A stretch of 64,000 nucleotides of DNA from Ruegeria arenilitoris. Its GTDB lineage: Bacteria; Pseudomonadota; Alphaproteobacteria; Rhodobacterales; Rhodobacteraceae. The stretch lies in the NCBI RefSeq assembly GCF_042675705.1, contig NZ_JBHTJJ010000006.1; one strand, 5' to 3'. Shown one piece after another: positions 28,909 through 36,579 of this stretch; position 1 is the stretch's first letter, and every line of letters begins with the position of its first letter. The notes below the pieces were generated by a model that was not told where the DNA came from, searched no databases, and was given only the letters and a program-made list of their open reading frames with translations. The position numbers and the translations under genes were made by a program.

Positions 28909-30516
28909 TTATTCAGCCGGGACCGCGACGGTCAGGCTGGCCTCTTTGGCCGGGGCCCGCCGGACGGTCATCCACAGGTTGTAGCACATGATCAGCGCAC
29001 CAGCGACGAACAGAACACCGCCCAGCGCACGCACCACATACATCGGGAACTTGGCCGCCACGGTGTCGGCGAACGAGTTCACCAGGAAGCCGTTGGCATC
29101 CACTTCGCGCCACATCAGGCCTTCCATGATACCGGTGACCCACATCGACGCGGCGTAGAGCACGATACCGATGGTGGCGAGCCAGAAGTGCCAGCTGACC
29201 ATCTGCAGCGAGTACAGACGCTCACGTTTCCAAAGAACCGGCACAAGGAAGTACAGCGCACCAAAGGTGATCATGCCGTTCCAACCCAGCGCGCCCGAGT
29301 GCACGTGGCCAATGGTCCAGTCGGTGTAGTGCGACAGCGAGTTCACCGCGCGGATCGACATCATCGGGCCTTCGAAGGTGGACATGCCGTAGAAACCGAC
29401 CGAGATCACCATCATCCGGATGACCGGGTCGGTGCGCAGCTTGTCCCAAGCGCCCGACAGGGTCATCAGACCGTTGATCATGCCACCCCACGAAGGCATC
29501 CACAGCACGACCGAGAACACCATGCCCAGCGTCGAGGCCCAGTCAGGTAGCGCGGTATAGTGCAGGTGGTGTGGACCGGCCCAGATATACAGGAAGATCA
29601 GTGCCCAGAAGTGGATGATCGACAGCTTGTAGCTGAAGACCGGACGTTCGGCCTGCTTGGGAATGAAGTAATACATCATGCCCAGGAAGCCCGCGGTCAG
29701 GAAGAAGCCCACGGCGTTGTGCCCATACCACCACTGGATCATGGCATCCTGAACGCCCGACCAGACGATGACCGATTTCGAACCCCAGATGCTGACTGGA
29801 ATGGTCATGTTGTTGACAAGGTGCAACATCGCGACGGTAACGATGAACGCAAGGTAGAACCAGTTCGCCACATAGATGTGGGGCTCTTTCCGCTTGACGA
29901 TCGTCCCAAGAAACACGGCCAGATAGGCCACCCAGACGATGGTCAGCCACAGGTCCACATACCATTCAGGCTCGGCATATTCCTTGGACTGGGTCCCGCC
30001 CAACACATAGCCGGTCGCGGCAAGAACGATGAACAGCTGATAGCCCCAGAACACGAACCAGGCAAGGTTTCCGCCCCACAGACGCGCGGCGCTTGTGCGC
30101 TGCACGACGTAGAAGGATGTGGCGATCAGGGCGTTGCCGCCGAACGCGAAAATGACCGCTGATGTGTGCAGCGGGCGCAACCGGCCAAAGTTCAGAAGCC
30201 CCTGCGCCCATTCGAAGTTCAGCACCGGAAAGGCCAGCTGGAACGCGATGAAGGTTCCCACCAGGAACCCTACGACACCCCAAAAGGCGGTTGCGATCAC
30301 GCCATAGCGGATCACGCCATCCATGTACTCACCCGAACGATCGACAAGAATATCCGGCTCATCTGTGTTTCGCAGCGTCCAGATGAACAGGCCACCGGCG
30401 ATGAGCATCACCAGTATCGCGTGCACCTGATACGCCAAATCCCGCGCATAGTTGGATCCGATCGCTGCGAACAGCACGACCAGACCAAGCGCGATCAGCT
30501 TGATGTAATTCGACAT
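28909..30516 (-). CDS. ccoN: cbb3 oxidase catalytic subunit CcoN
   Basis: Haem-copper oxidase core subunit (low-spin haem b, high-spin haem b3, CuB) that reduces oxygen at low concentration and pumps protons. The start MSNYIKLIALGLVVLF gives 535 residues; AGGGA lies 7 bases before it, and 36 in-frame codons upstream would run through the FNR box. Visible ligands include RPLHTSAVIFAFGG, QWWYGHNAVGFFLTAG (CuB His with the cross-linked Tyr region), WAGPHHLHYTALPDW and TIGHVHSGALGWNG. First gene of ccoNOQP. An exact FNR box lies about 100 bases upstream. Confidence 0.98.
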   Translation of the reverse strand: MSNYIKLIALGLVVLFAAIGSNYARDLAYQVHAILVMLIAGGLFIWTLRNTDEPDILVDRSGEYMDGVIRYGVIATAFWGVVGFLVGTFIAFQLAFPVLNFEWAQGLLNFGRLRPLHTSAVIFAFGGNALIATSFYVVQRTSAARLWGGNLAWFVFWGYQLFIVLAATGYVLGGTQSKEYAEPEWYVDLWLTIVWVAYLAVFLGTIVKRKEPHIYVANWFYLAFIVTVAMLHLVNNMTIPVSIWGSKSVIVWSGVQDAMIQWWYGHNAVGFFLTAGFLGMMYYFIPKQAERPVFSYKLSIIHFWALIFLYIWAGPHHLHYTALPDWASTLGMVFSVVLWMPSWGGMINGLMTLSGAWDKLRTDPVIRMMVISVGFYGMSTFEGPMMSIRAVNSLSHYTDWTIGHVHSGALGWNGMITFGALYFLVPVLWKRERLYSLQMVSWHFWLATIGIVLYAASMWVTGIMEGLMWREVDANGFLVNSFADTVAAKFPMYVVRALGGVLFVAGALIMCYNLWMTVRRAPAKEASLTVAVPAE

Positions 30517-30610
30517 ATTGCGTCCCTTTGCCATGCTCCGGGCGATTCTTGTGCCGCATGGAGCTTTCGTTGACTGGTTGCTGTATGATCCATGCACAAC
30601 CAATGCTGCT

Positions 30611-30624
30611 TTGATCTGCATCAA
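30611..30624. promoter_or_regulatory. Consensus FNR/FnrL box between ccoN and uspA
   Basis: TTGAT-CTGC-ATCAA, an exact consensus FNR dyad. Its centre is about 101 bases from the ccoN ATG and 95 from the uspA ATG, so one box at -41.5 could serve either or both divergent genes with leaders of about 55-60 bases. Confidence 0.85.
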
Positions 30625-30712
30625 GACAATAGCCTGAAAACTGTGACAGGCATAAGCAAATGAATGGGTTACCTGGTCGCACAGGTTTCAGAACCCGAAA
30701 CACGAGGTCGAA

Positions 30713-31552
30713 ATGGCTTATAAATCTCTTCTCACCGTCATGACGGAAACCAAGTTTGCCAAGCCGGCTCTGGCCCAGTTGGTCGCCTTGGCCGAAGCGC
30801 AGGACGGCCATGCCGAAGCGCTGTGCCTCGGTGTCGACCGTAGCCAGACCGGCTACTACTACGCGGGCGCAAACGCCCTGATCCTTCAGGAGACCTTGAA
30901 GCGCGCAAATGCCGAGGCCGATGAAGTGCTTACCTTTGCCGAGGATTTCCTGGGCAAGTCGGGCGTACGCTGGTCCGCTGAAAACGGCGTGGCGCAGATC
31001 GCCGACTTGGGTCGGCACGTCGCGCACCGGGCCCGTTTCTCGGACCTTGTCGTTTTGCCGCAGCCCTATGGCAAAGATCGCGGCGCCGAGGCCGAACCGA
31101 TCATCGAGGCCGCCATGTTCGAGGGTCACGCCCCGGTTCTGGTGGTACCGGATGAGGCGAAACCATTCGCCAGCCCTCGGACGGTGCTGATCGGCTGGAA
31201 TGAGAGTGTCGAGGCGATGAATGCCATTCGGCGCGCGCTGCCGTTCCTGCGGGCGGCCGAACTGACCCGGATCGTCGTGATCGACCCGCCGCGTCACGGC
31301 CCTGATCGCTCGGACCCGGGCGGTATGCTGTCGCAAATGCTGTCCCGCCATGGCGTGAAATGCGAAATCGACGTGCTGAGCAAGACGATGACGCGTGTGT
31401 CCGACATTCTGAACCGTCACGCCGCAGACGTCGAAGCCGACATGATCGTGATGGGCGCCTATGGTCACTCGCGGTTCCGCGAGGCCATTCTGGGTGGCGC
31501 GACACGGAACATGTTGGAACAGTCCTCGGTTCCGGTTTTCCTGGCCCACTGA
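30713..31552 (+). CDS. Universal stress protein (UspA family)
   Basis: A 279-residue cytosolic universal stress protein, about twice a single Usp domain. The C-terminal domain carries the ATP-loop signature GAYGHSRFREAILGGATRN (G-2x-G-9x-G); the N-terminal half (MAYKSLLTVMTETK) is a more degenerate Usp fold. In Rhodobacter a similar gene lies between ccoN and fnrL. The shared FNR box suggests it rises when oxygen falls. It ends at a strong bidirectional terminator. Confidence 0.9.
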   Translation: MAYKSLLTVMTETKFAKPALAQLVALAEAQDGHAEALCLGVDRSQTGYYYAGANALILQETLKRANAEADEVLTFAEDFLGKSGVRWSAENGVAQIADLGRHVAHRARFSDLVVLPQPYGKDRGAEAEPIIEAAMFEGHAPVLVVPDEAKPFASPRTVLIGWNESVEAMNAIRRALPFLRAAELTRIVVIDPPRHGPDRSDPGGMLSQMLSRHGVKCEIDVLSKTMTRVSDILNRHAADVEADMIVMGAYGHSRFREAILGGATRNMLEQSSVPVFLAH

Positions 31553-31570
31553 ACTGCGGGCACGGCAAAA

Positions 31571-31602
31571 GAAATAACCGCCCCAGACGGGGCGGTTATT
31601 TC
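31571..31602. terminator. Bidirectional terminator between uspA and a GlsB-type gene
   Basis: A 14-bp perfect stem GAAATAACCGCCCC / GGGGCGGTTATTTC with a 4-base loop, between two convergent genes. The A/T-rich outer pairs give a partial U-tract in both directions. Confidence 0.82.
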
Positions 31603-31603
31603 G

Positions 31604-31858
31604 TCAGACCTTTTTGACCAAACCGATCAGGAACAGAAGGATGACGGCTCCGATCGTTGCAAAGAAGATCGACGACACCATGCCGCCGCCGACGGAAAAC
31701 CCGAGCGCGGGAAAAATCGTTCCGGCGAGAAAAGCGCCAACGATCCCGACGATGATGTTCCCGATCACGCCAAAGCCGCGCCCCTTCATGATCCTGCCCG
31801 ACAACCAGCCCGCGATCGCGCCGATGATCAGCATTGCCAATAGGCTACTGAATTCCAT
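31604..31858 (-). CDS. GlsB/YeaQ/YmgE family membrane protein
   Basis: An 84-residue small membrane protein of the transglycosylase-associated (GlsB/YeaQ/YmgE) family, found across bacteria and often stress-induced; molecular role unclear. It has three Gly-rich helices: MLIIGAIAGWLSGRIMKGRG, FGVIGNIIVGIVGAFLAGTI and SSIFFATIGAVILLFLIGLV. The GWLSGRIMKGRGFG signature is typical. It is monocistronic, convergent with uspA. Confidence 0.88.
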   Translation of the reverse strand: MEFSSLLAMLIIGAIAGWLSGRIMKGRGFGVIGNIIVGIVGAFLAGTIFPALGFSVGGGMVSSIFFATIGAVILLFLIGLVKKV

Positions 31859-31916
31859 GCCTTGCTCCTGAATATTGTTTCACGCAAAGGCATTAGAACA
31901 CGGCCGGGCCGTTGGG

Positions 31917-33239
31917 TCACGCACGAACGTAGTGCATCCCCTGGAACCCGGATCGCAGATCCCTCACCTTGGGCGCAACCGATGCGGGATCATCCGCCGA
32001 CAGCGCCTCGGTGAACAGGGCCACAAGTTCTCCGGCATGTTCGGGGGTCACGCCCCGCCGGACCAACTCGGGCGTTCCGATCCGCAATCCGTTCATGTCA
32101 CCCGCAACCGAGGCGATCGGCAAACCGATACCACATGCCAAAAATCCAGCCCGCCGCAGGTGTTTTGACACCGCCTGCCCGCCCCCATAGTCGGCGGCCT
32201 TCAGCGCGAATTGGTGCGAGGTGGTGACGCCACCAGCCCCCTTGAACACTGGCAATCCCTGATCTTCCATCTCGCTGGCAATTGCCTGCGCAAGATCGAT
32301 CATCGCTTGCCCATAGGCCGGCCCGCAGTCGACCCAGTCCAGCAACGAAATTGCCAGAGCCGCCGATTTCGCGGCATCGAAATTGGCCGTCATTCCGGGA
32401 AATGCGATGGCGTCCAGCCGTTCGGCAATTTCGACGTCGTTGGTGACGATCAGCCCACCCGCAGGGCCGCCTAGGCTTTTGTAGGTGCTCATCGTCATCA
32501 GATGCGCGCCTTCATCCAACGGATTCGCCCAAGCCCCGCTGGCAATGATCCCGCATTGGTGGGCCGCATCGAACAGAACCTTGGCCCCAATTTCGTCGGC
32601 AATTTCGCGCACGGCCGACACAGGATGCGGAAACAGGTTCAGCGAGCCACCAACGGTGATCAACCGGGGCCGGTGCGTTTTGGCCATGTCGCTCAGCGCG
32701 GCCAGATCCAGACTGTACCCGTCCGCATCCACTGGTGCATTGATCGTTTGCAGCCCATAAAGCCCTGCGCAGCCACCCTCATGGTGGGTCACGTGCCCGC
32801 CGATCGCTGCCGGCGGCGCGATGATCGTATCGCCGGGCCGTGTCAGAGCCATGAAGCCATACAGATTGGCCAAGGCGCCGGATGCGACCCGGATTTCGGC
32901 GTATCGCGCGTTGAACACGCGGGCCGCAAGCTCGGCCGCGATCACCTCGATCTCCTCGATGGCCTCAAGCCCCATCTCGTATTTGTCGCCCGGATAGCCC
33001 AAAGATGGACGACTGCCCAGACCCGCGGCGAGTGCAGCTTCAGCCCTTGGATTCATGACATTCGTCGCCGGGTTCAGATTGAAACACTCGGCATCATGAA
33101 TATCCGAGTTTCGCGCGATCAGCGCGTCGATCCGGGCCTCGATGGCCTCCGAGCTGCTGTTCGCAACCTGCCGGGCGATGGTCTGAACAAGGTTTTCGCA
33201 GTGGCCCGGAACCCAGGCACGGTGAGCAAGGTGCTGCAT
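31917..33239 (-). CDS. Serine hydroxymethyltransferase-like PLP enzyme (probably not folate-dependent)
   Basis: A 440-residue fold-type I PLP enzyme related to SHMT/GlyA. GGAGG precedes the chosen ATG (MQHLAHRAWVPG). SHMT-like segments include LGYPGDKYEMG, GGHVTHHEGG, LFDAAHQCGIIASG and the PLP-lysine motif TMSTYKSLGGPAGG. Compared with E. coli GlyA, however, the KYAEGYPGKRYYGG loop reads RPSLGYPGDKYEMG, so the Glu (E57) and a Tyr (Y65) used in catalysis are lost, and the His before the PLP-Lys (THK) is Tyr (TYK). This suggests an aldolase or other reaction on a beta-hydroxy amino acid. It is divergent from a LysR gene. Confidence 0.75.
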   Translation of the reverse strand: MQHLAHRAWVPGHCENLVQTIARQVANSSSEAIEARIDALIARNSDIHDAECFNLNPATNVMNPRAEAALAAGLGSRPSLGYPGDKYEMGLEAIEEIEVIAAELAARVFNARYAEIRVASGALANLYGFMALTRPGDTIIAPPAAIGGHVTHHEGGCAGLYGLQTINAPVDADGYSLDLAALSDMAKTHRPRLITVGGSLNLFPHPVSAVREIADEIGAKVLFDAAHQCGIIASGAWANPLDEGAHLMTMSTYKSLGGPAGGLIVTNDVEIAERLDAIAFPGMTANFDAAKSAALAISLLDWVDCGPAYGQAMIDLAQAIASEMEDQGLPVFKGAGGVTTSHQFALKAADYGGGQAVSKHLRRAGFLACGIGLPIASVAGDMNGLRIGTPELVRRGVTPEHAGELVALFTEALSADDPASVAPKVRDLRSGFQGMHYVRA

Positions 33240-33308
33240 CGGATCCTCCGTCTTTGCGGCCAACGATGCAAAGATCCTGACTTGCGCGCAAATCAGTTTT
33301 GCGAAAAA

Positions 33309-33333
33309 TTAGGGTCAGCAAAATTGAGCCTAA
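33309..33333. promoter_or_regulatory. Possible LysR operator
   Basis: Inverted repeat TTAGG-N15-CCTAA in the 98-base gap between the SHMT-like gene and the divergent LysR gene, ending 4 bases before the LysR ATG. The geometry suits autorepression by a LysR dimer. Seen by eye only. Confidence 0.3.
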
Positions 33334-33337
33334 ATCC

Positions 33338-34210
33338 ATGCCCGTTGCTCCACCGCGCCCCAAGCCCCTACCTTTGAACGCGCTGCGGGCGTTTGAGGCC
33401 GCTGCCCGCCTGGGCGGGTTCTCGGCGGCGGCTACGGAACTTGGCGTCAGCGCAGGGGCGATATCAGCCCATGTCAAAACGTTGGAAGACGAACTGGGTG
33501 CGCCCCTGTTCGAGCGCACCGCGAGAGGCGTTGCCCTGACCGCGCTGGGGCACAAGGCGTTGCCGGACCTGACCAAGGCCTTCGACACCTTGGGACAAGC
33601 CACGTTGACCATGCGCGCCCTGGCACAGCCGCAGGTGGTGCATATCGTGACGCTACCCTCGATTGCACAGCTATGGCTGTCGCCAAGGTTGCCCGAACTT
33701 CGAGCCGCAGAGCCGGAAATCGAAGTTTCGCTCACGGCCGAGGAAACCCCGCCCAACCTCAAGCGCGCGCCCTTCGACATCTACCTGTTTTTTGGCGGAG
33801 ACTTGGGGGACCCCATCGCCGAAGACGCCATCTTTCCGGTTTGCGCGCCGGCCTTGGCGCATCGCCTGACTACGCCCGAGGACCTGGCGAATGTGACCTG
33901 CCTGTCCGACTCTACCTGGTTCGACGATTGGCAAATCTGGGTGGCCGCGGCGCGACCCGGATGGGCGTTCACACCCCGCGGGCCGGTCTTCTCTTTGTAC
34001 GCGCTGGCCGTCGAAGAAGCGCTGAACGGTGCGGGAGTGTTGATGGGACACAGGGCGCTGGTCCAGCCGCATCTGGACAGCGGTCGACTGGTGGCTCCGT
34101 TCGAAACGGTGGTCACTCTTCCCGACAGGCTCAAGCTGTGGTCGCCACGTGCGGTCCGGTCGCAGACACCGGTTGGGCGCGTTGTCGAGTGGCTCAGAAA
34201 AACCGCTTAG
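33338..34210 (+). CDS. LysR-family transcriptional regulator
   Basis: A 290-residue LysR protein of the GcvA-like subgroup. The winged helix spans PLPLNALRAFEAAARLGGF...VSAGAISAHVKTLEDELG, followed by PLFERTARGVALTALGHKAL and the effector domain. I start at the ATG giving MPVAPPRPKPLP; a TTG 13 codons upstream is less likely. It is divergent from the SHMT-like enzyme, which is its probable target. Its 3' end overlaps the convergent fnrL by 4 bases. Confidence 0.87.
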   Translation: MPVAPPRPKPLPLNALRAFEAAARLGGFSAAATELGVSAGAISAHVKTLEDELGAPLFERTARGVALTALGHKALPDLTKAFDTLGQATLTMRALAQPQVVHIVTLPSIAQLWLSPRLPELRAAEPEIEVSLTAEETPPNLKRAPFDIYLFFGGDLGDPIAEDAIFPVCAPALAHRLTTPEDLANVTCLSDSTWFDDWQIWVAAARPGWAFTPRGPVFSLYALAVEEALNGAGVLMGHRALVQPHLDSGRLVAPFETVVTLPDRLKLWSPRAVRSQTPVGRVVEWLRKTA

Positions 34211-34950
34211 ACCAGAAACCCGCCGTCCGAATCATCCCCGGCCTCTTCCATCAGGCGGCCGATATCTGGAACGGTCACGTGGCGCTTGCCCTGCAGCAGG
34301 ATCACTTCATCCTTTTTCAGCGCAGATATCTGACGGCTGACGGTCTCCAGCGTCAGACCAAGGTAGTCGGCCATCGCCTCGCGGGTCAGCGGCAGGTCGA
34401 AGACGATGGGGCCGGATGAACCCTTCTGGCTGGCAGACGCATCGCGGCGCGCGATGATCGACAGCAGGCTGGCAATCTTCTCGCGCGCGGTCTTGCGGCC
34501 AAGAACCAGCATCCATTCACGCGCCGCGTCCAACTCGTCCAACGTCATCTGCAGCAAGCGGTGGGCAATATGCGGCGTGCGGCCCATGAGGTCCTCGAAC
34601 GGTTTTTTGCGGAAACAGCACATGACCACGTCGGTGGTGGCTTGCACGTCATAAGGCGCCGAGTCGCGCCCCGGCCGCCCTACGAAGTCGCTGGGCAGCA
34701 GCAGGCCCACCATCTGGGTGCGCCCGTCCTCCATGGTTTGGGTCAGAGACGCGATCCCGGACACGACCGAGCCGACGAAATTCATTTGATCGCCCGACCA
34801 GATGATCGTCTGACCGGCCTCGAAGCTGCGGTAATACTTGATCTCTTCCAAAGCGACCAACTCGTCCGCATCGCAGCGCGCGCAAACGGCTCGATGCCGA
34901 ATTGGGCAGTCTTCGCAATTGGAGTGGTCAACAAGGGTATTCAGAGTCAT
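34207..34950 (-). CDS. fnrL: Oxygen-sensing transcriptional regulator FnrL
   Basis: CRP/FNR-type activator that senses oxygen through a [4Fe-4S] cluster. It is 247 residues from MTLNTLVDHSNCEDCP; a start four codons earlier is possible. Cysteines 12, 15, 23 and 26 near the N-terminus, with a further Cys pair in VVMCCFRKK, give the cluster ligands. The helix-turn-helix LTREAMADYLGLTLETVSRQ has the E-x2-S-R recognition residues of FNR, which read TTGAT half-sites. Such sites occur before ccoG, ccoN/uspA and its own gene/hemN. The FNR box 20 bases from its own ATG suggests autorepression. Confidence 0.95.
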   Translation of the reverse strand: MTLNTLVDHSNCEDCPIRHRAVCARCDADELVALEEIKYYRSFEAGQTIIWSGDQMNFVGSVVSGIASLTQTMEDGRTQMVGLLLPSDFVGRPGRDSAPYDVQATTDVVMCCFRKKPFEDLMGRTPHIAHRLLQMTLDELDAAREWMLVLGRKTAREKIASLLSIIARRDASASQKGSSGPIVFDLPLTREAMADYLGLTLETVSRQISALKKDEVILLQGKRHVTVPDIGRLMEEAGDDSDGGFLV

Positions 34951-34962
34951 GCGCGCGTCCAC

Positions 34963-34976
34963 TTGATCTCGGTCAA
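34963..34976. promoter_or_regulatory. FNR/FnrL box between fnrL and hemN
   Basis: TTGAT-CTCG-GTCAA, one base off the FNR consensus. Its centre is 20 bases from the fnrL ATG and 42 bases from the hemN ATG. A TATACC at 34997-35002 is correctly placed as a -10 for a class II FNR-activated hemN promoter. Confidence 0.82.
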
Positions 34977-35011
34977 GGTTTTCTGGTCGTCGAGCCTATA
35001 CCGGTGTCGTC

Positions 35012-36367
35012 ATGATAGTAAAACCTCAATTGGCAAAGCTTGGACTATTTGACGCGAAGGTACCGCGTTATACCAGCTATCCGACCGCCCCCCACTTCAA
35101 CAACGACGTGGGGCCCGACATGTTTGGCGACTGGATTTCCGCCATCCGGCCGGGCAGTTCGATCTCGCTCTATGTCCATGTGCCGTTCTGCCGCCGGCTG
35201 TGCTGGTTCTGCGCCTGCCGCACCCAGGGCACCCAGACCGACAACCCGGTCATCGCCTATGTCGATGTCCTCAAGGCCGAGTTGGACCTGCTGGCCTCGC
35301 GCCTGCCCAGCGGAGTGACCCTGTCGCGCCTGCATTGGGGCGGGGGCACGCCCACGCTGCTGAACCCCGACCTGATGCGCGAACTGGCCGCGCATATTTT
35401 GGGCATTGTCCCACTGGGACACAACGCGGAATTCTCGGTCGAGATCGACCCCAACGAGGTGGATGCCGCCCGACTGGATGCGCTGGCCGAGGCCGGGATG
35501 AACCGCGCCTCGATCGGGGTTCAGGATTTCGATGACGAGATCCAGAAGACGATCGGGCGCATCCAGAGCTATGACACCACCCGCGAGGCGATCGACATGA
35601 TCCGCGAGCGCGGCGTGCCCAGCCTGAACGCTGACATCCTGTATGGACTGCCACACCAGACCAAGGCGCGGATGACCGAAAGCGTGCAAAAGCTGCTGTC
35701 GCTCAACCCCGACCGGGTGGCCCTGTATGGCTACGCGCATGTGCCGTGGATGGCGAAACGCCAGCAGCTGATCCCGTCCGACGCCCTGCCGACGCCGGAA
35801 CAGCGGCTTGATCTGTTCGATACCGCCCGCCGTCTGTTCCTGTGGGACAATTACGAAGAAATCGGCATCGACCATTTCGCCACCAGGGATGACGGGCTGA
35901 CCCATGCACTGAAAGCCGGGCGGCTCAAGCGGAACTTCCAGGGCTACACCGACGACCAGGCCGAGGTTCTGATCGGCGTCGGCGCCAGCTCGATCTCGCG
36001 CTTCCCGCAGGGCTATGCGCAGAACGCGCCAGCCACGTCGGCCCATACCAAAGCGGTGCGCGATGGCCGGTTCTCGACCTCGCGCGGGCATCTGTTCAAG
36101 GATCAGGACATTCTGCGTGCCCGTTTGATCGAGGCCCTGATGTGCGACTTCCGCATCGACACGGCCGAGATCCTGCGCGACCACGACATCTCGGCGGCCA
36201 AGCTGACGGCGATGTACCAGCGCGCCAATGACGCCTTCGACGGGCTGTTGCAAGTCACCGATGACGGGCTGTTCATCCCGCCCGAGGCGCGCGCCTTGAC
36301 CCGGATGATCGCCCGCACCTTCGACGCCTATGACCTGAGCAAGGCGGGCCACAGCTCGGCGATCTGA
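35012..36367 (+). CDS. hemN: Oxygen-independent coproporphyrinogen III oxidase HemN
   Basis: Radical-SAM enzyme that oxidatively decarboxylates coproporphyrinogen III to protoporphyrinogen IX in haem synthesis without oxygen. The 451-residue protein has the family start LFDAKVPRYTSYPTAPHFN and the cluster motif HVPFCRRLCWFCACRTQGT (CxxxCxxC plus the following Cys). HWGGGTPTLLNPDL and NRASIGVQDFD follow. The C-terminal HemN domain is present. No ribosome site is evident before the ATG, and the -10 of the FNR-type promoter is only about 10 bases upstream, so the message may be leaderless. Confidence 0.95.
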   Translation: MIVKPQLAKLGLFDAKVPRYTSYPTAPHFNNDVGPDMFGDWISAIRPGSSISLYVHVPFCRRLCWFCACRTQGTQTDNPVIAYVDVLKAELDLLASRLPSGVTLSRLHWGGGTPTLLNPDLMRELAAHILGIVPLGHNAEFSVEIDPNEVDAARLDALAEAGMNRASIGVQDFDDEIQKTIGRIQSYDTTREAIDMIRERGVPSLNADILYGLPHQTKARMTESVQKLLSLNPDRVALYGYAHVPWMAKRQQLIPSDALPTPEQRLDLFDTARRLFLWDNYEEIGIDHFATRDDGLTHALKAGRLKRNFQGYTDDQAEVLIGVGASSISRFPQGYAQNAPATSAHTKAVRDGRFSTSRGHLFKDQDILRARLIEALMCDFRIDTAEILRDHDISAAKLTAMYQRANDAFDGLLQVTDDGLFIPPEARALTRMIARTFDAYDLSKAGHSSAI

Positions 36368-36457
36368 CGACAGGCGGCAGGCCGCATGCCGGCCAGTCGC
36401 CACAATGCAAAAAAGCGGGGGGTTGACGCGCGCGGTGGGTTTTCCCCACACTCGGAA

Positions 36458-36482
36458 GGCGGGCGGCAGGCCGCCCGACGCC
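36458..36482 (+). terminator. GC-rich hairpin after hemN
   Basis: GGGCGG / CCGCCC with a 4-base loop and outer GGC/GCC pairs, about 90 bases after hemN and before the EF-G-like gene. No U-tract follows, so it may act with Rho or not at all. Confidence 0.3.
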
Positions 36483-36579
36483 GAGGCAGGCCATCATTCA
36501 GACAAAACTCGCCGGCGCATCTGCGTCCGACAGGTGCTTTCGTGCAGCCACTCTGCAACTTGACGAAGGGACAGCACCC

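Noticed and set aside
35045..36451. A 468-codon frame opposite hemN
   Set aside because: Antisense shadow of hemN, with no ribosome site or motif; similar shadows opposite the EF-G-like gene and tauR were dropped for the same reason.
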